Source: CAZDCD01 sp964503885
GTDB lineage: Bacteria > Bacteroidota > Bacteroidia > Bacteroidales > UBA10428
DNA: 51,702 bases
Direction: 5' to 3'
Assembly: GCA_964503885.1 (NCBI GenBank)
Contig: CAZDCD010000029.1
Location: 1 to 51,702 of the forward strand
The position numbers were made by a program, and so were the translations under genes. The notes beneath the pieces were generated by a model. That model ran no database searches. It was given only the letters and a program-made list of their open reading frames with translations, and was not told the origin of the DNA. Below, one piece after another: positions 42,761-51,558 of this stretch (the stretch's first letter is position 1; each line of letters opens with the position of its first letter).

Positions 42761-43887
42761 TTTTTTCGTTTAATCCTGAACGTACTCGAAATGAATAAGC
42801 CCAAGCTAACCAGCAATGAAAAAATATCAAAAAACAGTGAAGATAGTAACAAATTTTTCTCCTTCAAATGATGCATTGCTTTTTTTGTAAATACTGCCTG
42901 TATAATCAGCCTAAGTCCGAATACAGGATAAATGACCTCAGGACGAACCTGTAAAACAGCCAACCATGTAAATGAAAAATAGAAAAGCAACCTGCTTAAG
43001 TATTCAAGACCAAGCATGAATTTATGTCGGGGTTTATAGTATGTGCTTGTTGTGATGTGTCTTTTCTTTTGTTTTATCCATCCCTTCAGGGTACTTTCCG
43101 GTTCGGAACGTGTGTGGCTTGGGTGCGAGAATTCAACTGCTGTATTATTCCTTGTTGCGTTTTCGTTCACAAATAGGTCATCATCACCCGAGAGCAAATA
43201 GTAATGTCTTCCAAAGCCCTTTTTGGCAAAAAACAACGACTTCCTGTAGGCCAGATTTCTACCTACCCCCATATAGGGCATCCCGGCCAGTGCATAACTG
43301 AAATACTGAATAGCAATAATAAGTGTGTCGTACCGGATGTAGTTGTTCAGCAATCCTTTTCTCCTGAGATACCCTCCGTACCCGAGAACGAATGAATTGT
43401 CGCCGGTAAAATGCTGTTGCATCTTTCTTAACCATTGATCGCTCACCGGCTGGCAGTCAGCATCGGTAAATATCAGCAATTCATGTTTTGCAGCTTTAAT
43501 CCCGATAGTGACTGCAAGCTTTTTGCCATGGGTAAATTTCTTATCTTCAACAATGCTGGTTGTGCGCAGGTTCTTATATTTCTTCAGGTAATTTCCCAAT
43601 ACTTCATCGGTTCTGTCGTTTGAACTATCGTTTACAACAATCACCTCAAACTCTGGATAATCCTGGGTAAGAACCGGAAGAAGATTTTTCTCCAGATTTT
43701 CGGCTTCGTTTCTGGCACAGATTATTACCGATACCGGATCGAAACTCAGGGTAACTTTTGATCTTCTGTGAAAAACAAATTTGCTGTAGATTCCCAGGTA
43801 AAAGAAAAGCTGAACAATAACGGAGAGTCCGAATATTGAAAGGAGAATTAACTCCTGATAGTGGATCAGGTATTCATTAAATTTCAC
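42751..43887 (-). CDS. Membrane family 2 glycosyltransferase
   Basis: This 378-residue protein has a GT-A domain (about 45-280) between a hydrophobic N-terminal helix and two to three C-terminal helices. Family 2 signatures are SVIICARNEAENL, the DAD metal motif in LLIFTDADCQP, and RSEPESTLKGWIKQKKRH as the equivalent of the QxxRW site. The best start is GTG at 43887; no in-frame ATG precedes the first helix. The sugar donor and acceptor cannot be inferred. The 3' end overlaps the ECF sigma gene. Confidence 0.88.
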   Translation of the reverse strand: MKFNEYLIHYQELILLSIFGLSVIVQLFFYLGIYSKFVFHRRSKVTLSFDPVSVIICARNEAENLEKNLLPVLTQDYPEFEVIVVNDSSNDRTDEVLGNYLKKYKNLRTTSIVEDKKFTHGKKLAVTIGIKAAKHELLIFTDADCQPVSDQWLRKMQQHFTGDNSFVLGYGGYLRRKGLLNNYIRYDTLIIAIQYFSYALAGMPYMGVGRNLAYRKSLFFAKKGFGRHYYLLSGDDDLFVNENATRNNTAVEFSHPSHTRSEPESTLKGWIKQKKRHITTSTYYKPRHKFMLGLEYLSRLLFYFSFTWLAVLQVRPEVIYPVFGLRLIIQAVFTKKAMHHLKEKNLLLSSLFFDIFSLLVSLGLFISSTFRIKRKKWK

Positions 43888-44098
43888 ACCGGTAAAAAAT
43901 TACAAACATTTTTAACAATGTTATTAAAGTTTTTTATGTTGTGCAAATCAATCCTGTTATTTACCCCTAAAACATCCATAAAGTGTTTTGTTTACCGGAA
44001 GCTGACTTCTGACAAAACATAGCCAAACCGTTTTTTTGTTCAAAACGATCAATGTATTGCTGCATATGCCAGGCGGTTTCTTTTCCTGATTTTATCCC

Positions 44099-44106
44099 TA
44101 TCTTTG
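44099..44106 (+). promoter_or_regulatory. Putative -7 promoter box of tgt (TATCTTTG)
   Basis: TATCTTTG matches the TAnnTTTG box exactly and lies 18 bases before the ATG at 44125. A weak TTTC sits about 18 bases upstream in place of the -33 TTTG. Its position overlaps a possible earlier TTG start of tgt, supporting the ATG start. Confidence 0.5.
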
Positions 44107-44124
44107 CGCCTGGAAATAAATACG

Positions 44125-45255
44125 ATGGAGTTTCAGGTTATTCATAAAGATTCAGGAAGCAGCGCCAGGGTAGGGCAAATAACTACAAGTCATGGTATTA
44201 TTGACACACCGGTATTCATGCCTGTCGGCACTGCCGGTAGTGTAAAGGCCGTACACCAGCGTGAGCTGGTTGATGATATCAGGGCACAGATAATTCTGGG
44301 AAATACCTACCATCTTTTTTTGAGGCCCGGAACAGAAGTGATCCGAAACGCCGGCGGACTGAACAATTTCATGCAGTGGGACAAGCCCATTCTGACCGAT
44401 AGCGGCGGGTACCAGGTATTTTCTTTATCGGAGAACAGAAAACTGAAAGAAGACGGAGCACATTTCAATTCCCATATCGACGGCTCCAGGCATGTATTTA
44501 CACCGGAAAATGTTATCGATATTCAGCGGAATATCGGAGCCGATATCATGATGGCTTTTGATGAATGCACTCCTTATCCATGCGAACATCAGAGTGCCAT
44601 GACATCGATGGAATTAACACACAGGTGGCTGGACAGGGGTGTTCAGCAGTACCGGAAAACCAATCCGTTATATGGGTTTGATCAGACCCTGATGCCAATT
44701 GTACAGGGAAGCGTTTATAAAGACCTGAGGGAGCAATCGGCTGAATTTATAGCAAATAAAGAGCTTGACGGAAATGCAGTAGGTGGGTTGTCTGTTGGTG
44801 AACCGGCAGAGACAATGTATCATATGCTTGAAACCGTAACCGGTATCCTTCCGGAAAACAAGCCGAGGTACCTAATGGGTGTGGGCAAGCCTGAGAATAT
44901 CCTTGAATCCATTGCGTTCGGGGTGGATATGTTCGATTGTGTGATCCCTACACGAAACGGACGGAACGGAATGCTATTTACCAGCGAAGGGATTATAAAT
45001 ATTAAGAACAGGAAATGGAAAAACGAATTTTCACCGGTTGATCCGGAAGGATATTCGTTTGTTGATACACAATATTCGAAAGCATATTTACGTCATCTCA
45101 TTGTATCGGGAGAAATGCTGGGCGCTCAGATAGCCACTCTTCATAATCTCGGATTTTATATGTGGCTTGTGAAAGAAGCTGGAAATAAGATAAAAGAAGA
45201 TAACTTTGTGTCGTGGAAGAATAAAATGACCAGGAAAATTTCATCACGATTATGA
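44125..45255 (+). CDS. tgt: Queuine tRNA-ribosyltransferase (Tgt)
   Basis: Tgt exchanges guanine-34 for the queuosine precursor in tRNAs for Asp, Asn, His and Tyr. The 376 residues have the family motifs MPVGTAGSVKAV, LTDSGGYQVFSL and the late IPTRNGRNGMLF. The region that normally holds the zinc cysteines (CxCxxC) reads DPEGYSFVD at 306-314, so the three cysteines are Gly309, Ser311 and Asp314, while His340 in TLHNL is retained. This loss looks typical of Bacteroidota Tgt from memory. The start is the ATG after a -7 box. It overlaps lptG by four bases. Confidence 0.94.
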   Translation: MEFQVIHKDSGSSARVGQITTSHGIIDTPVFMPVGTAGSVKAVHQRELVDDIRAQIILGNTYHLFLRPGTEVIRNAGGLNNFMQWDKPILTDSGGYQVFSLSENRKLKEDGAHFNSHIDGSRHVFTPENVIDIQRNIGADIMMAFDECTPYPCEHQSAMTSMELTHRWLDRGVQQYRKTNPLYGFDQTLMPIVQGSVYKDLREQSAEFIANKELDGNAVGGLSVGEPAETMYHMLETVTGILPENKPRYLMGVGKPENILESIAFGVDMFDCVIPTRNGRNGMLFTSEGIINIKNRKWKNEFSPVDPEGYSFVDTQYSKAYLRHLIVSGEMLGAQIATLHNLGFYMWLVKEAGNKIKEDNFVSWKNKMTRKISSRL

Positions 45256-46349
45256 AACAACGATCTCTTTTAAATACCATTGACATCTATATCATTAAAA
45301 AGTTCCTGGGTACTTTTTTCTTTTCCATCTTAATGATCATCAGTATTGCGGTGATTTTTGATTTCTCGGAAAAGATCGATGACTTTATTGAAAAAAGTGC
45401 GCCGATTCACGCCATTATTTTTGATTACTACCTGAACTTCATTCCTTATTTTGCAGTGCTTTTTATGCCCCTTTTCACCTTCATTGCCGTTATTTATTTT
45501 ACCTCCAGAATGGCCTACAATACCGAAATTATCGCAATCCTGAGCAGTGGATTCAGTTTCAACCGGATGATGAAACCATACTTTATTTCGGCAAGTGTTA
45601 TTGCTATACTTTGCTTTTTTCTTAATAATTATGTGATTCCGGGCTCCACAAAGAAAATGCTGAATTTTGAAGAACTTTATTACAGGGATAAACCCGTTTC
45701 CTTTACAAAGGTTAATGTACATCGGATGATTGAGCCCGGAGTGGTGGTTTATTTCGAACGGTTTGATACGGAAAACAACTATGGACGGAAGTTTTCCATC
45801 GAAAAATTTAAAAACGGGAAACTTGTTTCAAAACTCCTTTCCGACGATATCAGGTGGAATCCTGATAAGAACAAGTGGACAATACGCAATTACTATATCA
45901 GGGATTATGAGGGTGATAATCAGAAGATTACTAAAGGGATAACTATCGACACCACATTGAATATCAGCCCCGAAGAATTCAAGTTGCGCGACAATGCCAT
46001 TCAGGCGATGGACCTTAATGAGCTGAATAAATACATCAAAACACAGAAAATGCAGGGGGCATCGGATGTGCAGTTTTCACTTATTGAAAAATACAAGCGT
46101 TTTTCATTGCCGTTTTCGACCTTCATACTTACGCTTATAGGTGTATCTGTATCTTCACGAAAAGTTAAGGGGGGTATTGGCATACAGATCGGAATAGGAT
46201 TGCTGATCAGTTTTTCCTATATTCTTTTTATGCAATTTTCAACACAGTTCTCAGTAAGCGGAGCTCTAAGTCCGATACTGGCGGTATGGATCCCTAACAT
46301 TATTTTTGCGTTCATCGCGTATTTCCTTTTCAGGATTGTTCCGAAATAG
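45252..46349 (+). CDS. LptF/LptG-family lipopolysaccharide export permease
   Basis: This 365-residue protein is a YjgP/YjgQ-type permease of the LPS transport complex. Two helical blocks (three helices at each end) flank a periplasmic beta-rich domain (about 150-275). Family features are IDIYIIKKFLGTFFF at the start, RMAYNTEIIAILSSG in the coupling helix region, and YKRFSLPFSTFILTLIGV. The ATG overlaps the tgt stop (ATGA). LptF and LptG cannot be separated safely here; a LptG-type name is common for this neighbour of tgt. Confidence 0.9.
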   Translation: MKQRSLLNTIDIYIIKKFLGTFFFSILMIISIAVIFDFSEKIDDFIEKSAPIHAIIFDYYLNFIPYFAVLFMPLFTFIAVIYFTSRMAYNTEIIAILSSGFSFNRMMKPYFISASVIAILCFFLNNYVIPGSTKKMLNFEELYYRDKPVSFTKVNVHRMIEPGVVVYFERFDTENNYGRKFSIEKFKNGKLVSKLLSDDIRWNPDKNKWTIRNYYIRDYEGDNQKITKGITIDTTLNISPEEFKLRDNAIQAMDLNELNKYIKTQKMQGASDVQFSLIEKYKRFSLPFSTFILTLIGVSVSSRKVKGGIGIQIGIGLLISFSYILFMQFSTQFSVSGALSPILAVWIPNIIFAFIAYFLFRIVPK

Positions 46350-46374
46350 CTGTTCCCGAATTTTTCTTTTCGTT

Positions 46375-46388
46375 TATGGGATCCCATA
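46375..46388. repeat. 14-base perfect palindrome after lptG
   Basis: TATGGGATCCCATA reads identically on both strands, 26 bases after the lptG stop codon and 15 bases before a stem-loop. It may be chance or part of a compound 3' structure. No coding sequence covers it. Confidence 0.25.
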
Positions 46389-46402
46389 CAATATGACCGT
46401 TT

Positions 46403-46432
46403 GAAGAAGCTGACTGCCAACTTCTTCTTTTT
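46403..46432 (+). terminator. Possible terminator of tgt-lptG
   Basis: GAAGAAG at 46403-46409 pairs with CTTCTTC at 46421-46427, with an 11-base loop, followed by a T-rich run. It is positioned 54 bases after the lptG stop. The stem is A-T rich, so it would be a weak terminator. Confidence 0.45.
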
Positions 46433-46625
46433 CGGGTAGGAATTCTGCTACCTTTTCTTATTTTTGTATCGCCAATCAACTGGTCAAAAATCGTTGCTCT
46501 TCGGTTCATTAATTGATACTCGGATATTCAGGTAAATATATTAGTCTTATACGTAAATAAATCGAATACATTTTTACCCAAATAACATACCACTATTGTA
46601 GGAATCAACCTAAACATGTTTAAAA

Positions 46626-48170
46626 ATGGCTTTAAAGAAAAAAATCCAGGAACTAAAGAAACGCCGTGAACAGGTGCAGATGGGCGGAGGAGAAGCTGCT
46701 ATTGAAAAACAGATTGCGATGGGTAAGCTTACTGCCCGCGAACGAATACTTAAACTGCTTGATGAAGATTCATTTCAGGAATACGATTTATTTGTAGAGC
46801 ACGAAGCCCGTGATTTCGATATGGATAAAAAAATTCTCGCCGGTGACGGGGTTATTGTGGGTACAGGAACGATCTATGGCAATTCTGTGTGCATTTTCGC
46901 ACAGGATTTTACGGTTGCCGGAGGTTCTCTGGGATTGATGCATGCGAGAAAGATCATTAAAATAATGGACCATGCTCTGAAGATGCGTGTTCCCCTGATT
47001 GGAATTAATGACTCCGGAGGGGCAAGAATCCAGGAAGGAGTGAATTCACTGGCCGGTTATGGTGAGATATTCTTCCGGAACACCATTTCTTCGGGAGTCA
47101 TTCCGCAAATCTCTGTAATTTTAGGGCCCTGTGCAGGCGGGGCGGTATATTCTCCCGCACTTACCGATTTTGTTTTTGTGGTCAACAGCATTTCGAAAAT
47201 GTTTATTACTGGACCTGAAGTTATTAAAACTGTTCTCGGAGAGGAGATTTCGATGGAAGAACTCGGTGGAGCGAAAGTGCATAGTGAAATAACAGGCAAT
47301 GCTCATTTTTATTCCGAGAGCGAAAACGAATGCTTTAACCAGATCAAGAAGCTGATGCGGTTCATTCCGTGGAGTAATGAAACCAAATCGCTGAAGGCAG
47401 AACCCAGGCCGCCAAAGCCATCCTATGATATCGATCATATTGTTCCGGATGATCCCCGGCAACCTTATGATGTAAGAGATGTAATAAAGGCTGTGGTGGA
47501 TGATTCCGATTTTTTCGAAATTCAGGAGCATTGGGCCAAGAATATGGTGATCGGTTTTGGCAGGATGAATGGTGAAACCTGCGGATTCGTATGCAATCAA
47601 CCCATGTTCCTTGCGGGAGTGCTCGACGTGGATTCATCCGATAAGGCAGCACGGTTTATCCGGTACTGCGATTCGTTCAATATTCCTATCATTACCCTTG
47701 TGGACCTTCCCGGATACCTCCCGGGTGTTGATCAGGAACATGCCGGTGTGATCAGGCACGGAGCTAAGATATTATATGCCTATAGTGAAGCTACCGTTCC
47801 GAAATTGACAGTAATTCTTCGCAAAGCTTATGGCGGGGGATATATTGCCATGGGATCGCGGCACCTGCGTGCCGATTTTGTATTTGCATGGCCAGGTGCC
47901 GAGATAGCCGTTATGGGTCCGGAAGGGGCGGCAAACATCATTTTCAGGAAAGAGATCATGAGTGCTGAAGATCCCGATAAAATGCGGAAGGAAAAAGTCG
48001 ATGAGTATAAAAAGAAATTTGCCAATCCATATGTCGCTGCTGCCAGAGGATATATCGATTCGGTAGTTGAACCTTCGGAAACACGAAAAATCCTTCTTCA
48101 TGGCATTGATGTGGCAAAACACAAGCATGTACAGATGCCTGACAAGAAGCATGGTGTACCACCGTTTTAA
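46626..48170 (+). CDS. Acyl-CoA carboxylase carboxyltransferase (beta) subunit
   Basis: This 514-residue protein has the two-domain crotonase-like carboxyltransferase fold of biotin-dependent acyl-CoA carboxylases, most likely propionyl-CoA carboxylase PccB, with the related methylmalonyl-CoA decarboxylase alpha subunit as an alternative. Motifs include GGSLGLMHARKI, INDSGGARIQEGV, GPCAGGAVYSPAL, and, in the second domain, DLPGYLPGVDQEHAGVIRHG and KAYGGGYIAMGSR. A biotin carrier gene follows 81 bases downstream, but a biotin carboxylase is absent. It may function with one encoded elsewhere. Confidence 0.92.
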   Translation: MALKKKIQELKKRREQVQMGGGEAAIEKQIAMGKLTARERILKLLDEDSFQEYDLFVEHEARDFDMDKKILAGDGVIVGTGTIYGNSVCIFAQDFTVAGGSLGLMHARKIIKIMDHALKMRVPLIGINDSGGARIQEGVNSLAGYGEIFFRNTISSGVIPQISVILGPCAGGAVYSPALTDFVFVVNSISKMFITGPEVIKTVLGEEISMEELGGAKVHSEITGNAHFYSESENECFNQIKKLMRFIPWSNETKSLKAEPRPPKPSYDIDHIVPDDPRQPYDVRDVIKAVVDDSDFFEIQEHWAKNMVIGFGRMNGETCGFVCNQPMFLAGVLDVDSSDKAARFIRYCDSFNIPIITLVDLPGYLPGVDQEHAGVIRHGAKILYAYSEATVPKLTVILRKAYGGGYIAMGSRHLRADFVFAWPGAEIAVMGPEGAANIIFRKEIMSAEDPDKMRKEKVDEYKKKFANPYVAAARGYIDSVVEPSETRKILLHGIDVAKHKHVQMPDKKHGVPPF

Positions 48171-48251
48171 GAGTCGCACCTGTTGAAAAACGGGGATAAG
48201 AAATGGTATATATCATATGAAAAAGGAAGATAAAATGAATTTCAAAGAAAC

Positions 48252-48599
48252 ATGAAGAAAGCAAAGAATCAGGAACCGGAATGCGGTAAAAAAGTCAGGT
48301 GTAAATCGTTAATTATTCATGGTGAAAAATACATGACGCTGTATACCCGGAAATTTGAGAACAGGAAGAAATGGCAGCAACCCGACCACAAAAAGATCAG
48401 TTCGATTTTGCCGGGAACAGTCATTCAACTCTTTGTCAAACCGGGTGATGAGGTTATGGCTGAAGATAAGATATTTATCCTTGAAGCCATGAAAATGCGA
48501 AATACCTATTATTTTCCGGTTTCCGGCCGCATCAAACAGGTAAATGCCAAGGTCGGTGATAAAATTCCAAAAGGATTTCTGGTCGTTGAGTATGAATAA
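48252..48599 (+). CDS. Biotin carboxyl carrier protein
   Basis: This 115-residue protein ends in a biotinyl domain (about 50-115) with the biotinylation motif EAMKM, biotinylated lysine at Lys81. The N-terminal 45 residues are basic and lack the long proline/alanine-rich linker seen in many accB products. It follows the carboxyltransferase gene in the same orientation and is convergent with ispE. Biotinylation needs BirA, not present here. Confidence 0.93.
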   Translation: MKKAKNQEPECGKKVRCKSLIIHGEKYMTLYTRKFENRKKWQQPDHKKISSILPGTVIQLFVKPGDEVMAEDKIFILEAMKMRNTYYFPVSGRIKQVNAKVGDKIPKGFLVVEYE

Positions 48600-48611
48600 T
48601 GCAGGAAGTCT

Positions 48612-49439
48612 TTAAACCTGTATCCTGCCGCTCCAGGTAAAATACTTTTCAAACTTGCCGGATAATTCGGGAATGTTTTTAAAGATACCGAACAGTGCCG
48701 ATCCGCTACCCGACATTGACGCATACACTGCTCCAAGTGAATAGAGTTCGCTCTTTATATCCAAAAGTTCAGGAAATTTCTTGAATACTGTTTTTTCAAA
48801 ATCATTCTTAATCAGACCCTTCCACTTTACAACAGGTTGATGCACCGAGTCCATGAGCGATTCTTCATGGAATTCCGGAATGCATTCACGATAAGCTTCT
48901 GCGGTATTCACATGAAAACCCGGATAAACGATCAACACGGAATAGCCTGTTAACGTTATGTTGAGCTCCCTGAACAGGTTACCCCGTTCGTATGCAAACA
49001 CAGGCTCATTCCTGATAAAGAACGGACAATCGCTGCCAAGGGATGTGGCCATATCTTCCAGCTGATGCTGTCCGATATTCAGGTTGAAGTAGTTGTTCAT
49101 CGAATCCAGTAAAAATGCCGCATCGGATGATCCGCCACCCAGTCCGGAACCGGGCGGAATAATTTTGTGAAGGTATAGCGATATTCCCGGTAGCGCGTAG
49201 TTTTCAGCCAGCCTTTTGTAAGCTTTTGCAACCAGGTTGCCATCTTTGATGCCGGTCAGGGGAATACCGGTGCATATGAGTTTACAGTTGCCCGGTAATA
49301 CGGAATCATCAATTATGAATTCCAGCATATCCGAAAACGATATGGGGCAGAACACTGTTTCAATATCATGATATCTGTCTTCTCTCTTATTCAGGATATG
49401 CAGGCCAATATTTATTTTTGCATTCGGAAAACAGATCAT
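48612..49439 (-). CDS. ispE: 4-diphosphocytidyl-2-C-methyl-D-erythritol kinase
   Basis: IspE phosphorylates CDP-methylerythritol in the MEP isoprenoid pathway. The 275 residues start with the ATG at 49439 (ICFPNAKINIGL), with the GHMP kinase motif PPGSGLGGGSSDAAF at about 92-106 and a typical C-terminal GSGSALFGIF. A frame 39 codons longer is available but would cover a -7 box and repeat sequence. It is convergent with the biotin carrier gene, 13 bases away. Confidence 0.93.
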   Translation of the reverse strand: MICFPNAKINIGLHILNKREDRYHDIETVFCPISFSDMLEFIIDDSVLPGNCKLICTGIPLTGIKDGNLVAKAYKRLAENYALPGISLYLHKIIPPGSGLGGGSSDAAFLLDSMNNYFNLNIGQHQLEDMATSLGSDCPFFIRNEPVFAYERGNLFRELNITLTGYSVLIVYPGFHVNTAEAYRECIPEFHEESLMDSVHQPVVKWKGLIKNDFEKTVFKKFPELLDIKSELYSLGAVYASMSGSGSALFGIFKNIPELSGKFEKYFTWSGRIQV

Positions 49440-49454
49440 GGTTACAGATTTGTT

Positions 49455-49462
49455 CAAATATA
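49455..49462 (-). promoter_or_regulatory. Putative -7 promoter box of ispE
   Basis: The minus strand reads TATATTTG, an exact TAnnTTTG match, 16 bases before the ispE ATG. It supports the start chosen for ispE over the longer frame. Confidence 0.45.
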
Positions 49463-49495
49463 ACCTGTTTTGGCAAAACAATTCTATTGGAGAAA

Positions 49496-49538
49496 TGATT
49501 AAGTGATCAGGTGATTGTGTGATTAAGAGATTGATTGG
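49496..49538. repeat. Short iterated repeat upstream of ispE
   Basis: The sequence iterates TGATTAAG and GTGATCAG type octamers. Its first 21 bases are identical to those after nrdJ at 31931. It lies outside the ispE coding sequence on the chosen start. Confidence 0.7.
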
Positions 49539-49792
49539 TTTGTCCGCTGTCAGCAAATAAACTGAATCGTTATCCCGGAGAGGAAAAACGGCATCAGGTT
49601 ATGCATTTGTTCTAAATTTCTTTCATTCAATACATTTCAGGGTTGTTAACAAATAGTGAAGTCGGGCATGGATAACCTGTTTAAAAAGTCAGGGTAGTTT
49701 TTAATACGATTGGCAGATACAATGCCTACCTTTATACCGGCCGATACTTATCAGGTATATAATATGTAGTTGAATAAGAATAAAATAACCTA

Positions 49793-51328
49793 ATGGCACA
49801 GAAAAAAAGTATAAATCTTCAAAAGACTGGAACGGTCGACCTCGATTTCGGGAAAATCCCGCCACAGGCTATTGAGCTGGAGGAAGCGGTATTGGGTGCT
49901 GTAATGCTTGAGAAAGATGCCGTAATTGAAGTGCTTGATATTCTTACGCCTGATAGTTTTTATAAGGAAGAGCATCAGAAGATTTTCCAGGCAATACTTA
50001 GCCTGTCGTCCAACGATAAGGCTATTGATATTTTAACCGTCACCGAAGAATTGCGAAAACTTAAAGTCCTTGACCAGGTGGGAGGGCCGTTATATATAAC
50101 CCAGCTGACCAACAGGGTTGCTTCTGCGGCACATATTGAATTTCACTCCCGAATCATCGCACAGAAATTTATCCAGCGTGAACTGATCAGGGTTTCAACA
50201 GAAATACAGAACCGGGCCTTTGACGACAGCATCGATGTAAACGATCTGCTCGATTTTTCAGAAGGTGAATTGTTTAATGTGGCTCAGGGGAATATCAAGA
50301 AAGAAACCAGGAAAATAAATGTGCTATTGAAAGAAGCCATTAACCAGATTGAAGAAGCCAGCAAACGGGAAGACAGCCTGAGTGGTATCCCTTCGGGATT
50401 TACCAAGCTTGACCGGTTGACAAGCGGATGGCAAAAATCAGATCTGGTTATTGTGGCGGCGAGGCCTTCGATGGGTAAAACGGCATTTGTGCTCACAATG
50501 GCCAGGAATATGGCGGTAGATCATGGAAAATCGGTTGCCTTTTTTTCACTTGAGATGTCCTCGCTGCAACTGGTGAATAGGCTTATCGTCGCCGAAACCG
50601 AATTGCCCTCTGACAGGATAAGAAACGGCAGACTGGCAGATTTTGAATGGGCGCAACTGGATTATAAGATCAAAAAGCTGGTGGAGGCACCGATTTATAT
50701 AGATGATACACCGGCTATTTCAATTTTTGAGCTCCGGGCCAAATGCCGGCGTCTGAAAAGGCAGTTTGATGTCGATATTGTGATAATTGACTACCTGCAG
50801 CTGATGACCGGAACCACAGATACAAGGGGAAACAGGGAGCAGGAAGTGAGTACCATCTCAAGGGCTCTGAAAGGCATCTCAAAAGAACTGAATGTTCCTG
50901 TAATTGCATTGTCACAGCTTAACCGCTCGGTTGAAATACGCTCCGGCAGCAAGCGGCCGCAATTATCGGATCTCCGGGAATCGGGCGCTATTGAACAGGA
51001 TGCGGATATGGTGTTATTTATTCACAGGCCTGAGAAATACGGTTTTTTTGAAGATGAGGAAGGCAATTCCTTGCGTGGCCTTGCAGAGATCATTCTGGCC
51101 AAACACCGGAACGGCCCTATCGGCGATATAATTCTAAGGTTCAGGGATGAATTCGCCAAGTTCATTGACCTTGAAGATGATTTCCTGGCACCCCTTCCTG
51201 TTGAAGAAATGTCGGGCACAAATGTCACCCTGGGATCAAGAATGAACAAAGAAGCGGACAAATCAAAAAACTATGATTTTGACGAGCTGAAGAAAAACAG
51301 CGATTTCAGCGATGAAGTGCCATTCTAA
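49793..51328 (+). CDS. dnaB: Replicative DNA helicase DnaB
   Basis: DnaB unwinds DNA at the replication fork as a hexamer. The 511 residues have the N-terminal domain (about 20-170), a linker, and a RecA-like ATPase (about 195-470) with Walker A ARPSMGKT at 223-230. VIIDYLQLMTG and ALSQLNRSVE follow, and DLRESGAIEQDADMVLFIHRPE is the conserved C-terminal motif. A polar tail of about 50 residues is longer than in E. coli. There is no intein. The ATG at 49793 opens the normal N-terminus. Confidence 0.97.
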   Translation: MAQKKSINLQKTGTVDLDFGKIPPQAIELEEAVLGAVMLEKDAVIEVLDILTPDSFYKEEHQKIFQAILSLSSNDKAIDILTVTEELRKLKVLDQVGGPLYITQLTNRVASAAHIEFHSRIIAQKFIQRELIRVSTEIQNRAFDDSIDVNDLLDFSEGELFNVAQGNIKKETRKINVLLKEAINQIEEASKREDSLSGIPSGFTKLDRLTSGWQKSDLVIVAARPSMGKTAFVLTMARNMAVDHGKSVAFFSLEMSSLQLVNRLIVAETELPSDRIRNGRLADFEWAQLDYKIKKLVEAPIYIDDTPAISIFELRAKCRRLKRQFDVDIVIIDYLQLMTGTTDTRGNREQEVSTISRALKGISKELNVPVIALSQLNRSVEIRSGSKRPQLSDLRESGAIEQDADMVLFIHRPEKYGFFEDEEGNSLRGLAEIILAKHRNGPIGDIILRFRDEFAKFIDLEDDFLAPLPVEEMSGTNVTLGSRMNKEADKSKNYDFDELKKNSDFSDEVPF

Positions 51329-51468
51329 ATTTTACAGGTTTCGTTTTGCGAATGCAATTTGATTTTATACTTTTGTGCTGCTTTGAAAAAAGCCTTTCTT
51401 TAATACAAAGATGATGATCGGCCAACTGGCTGATGCCAGATTGACCGATCGAATAAAATACATTTTTT

Positions 51469-51558
51469 GGTGAGGTGGGTGAGTGGCTTAAACCAGCAGT
51501 TTGCTAAACTGCCGTACTCGCAAGGGTACCGGGGGTTCGAATCCCCCCCTCACCGCCA
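51469..51558 (+). tRNA. tRNA-Ser, anticodon GCU
   Basis: The acceptor arm GGTGAGG/CCTCACC, G73 and an encoded CCA end at 51556-51558 are visible. The anticodon loop TTGCTAA gives GCU, reading AGC/AGU. A long variable arm (CGTACTCGCAAGGGTACC) supports serine. The T arm GGGGGTTCGAATCCCCC is intact. Confidence 0.95.

Larger units (their letters stand above)
49440..49792. other. Divergent region between ispE and dnaB
   Basis: This 353-base stretch contains the ispE promoter candidate and the short iterated repeat. The remainder, including the 240 bases before dnaB, is AT-rich with no ORF or RNA gene seen. A TACCTTTA sequence at about 49733 resembles the -7 box but lacks the final G. Confidence 0.5.
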
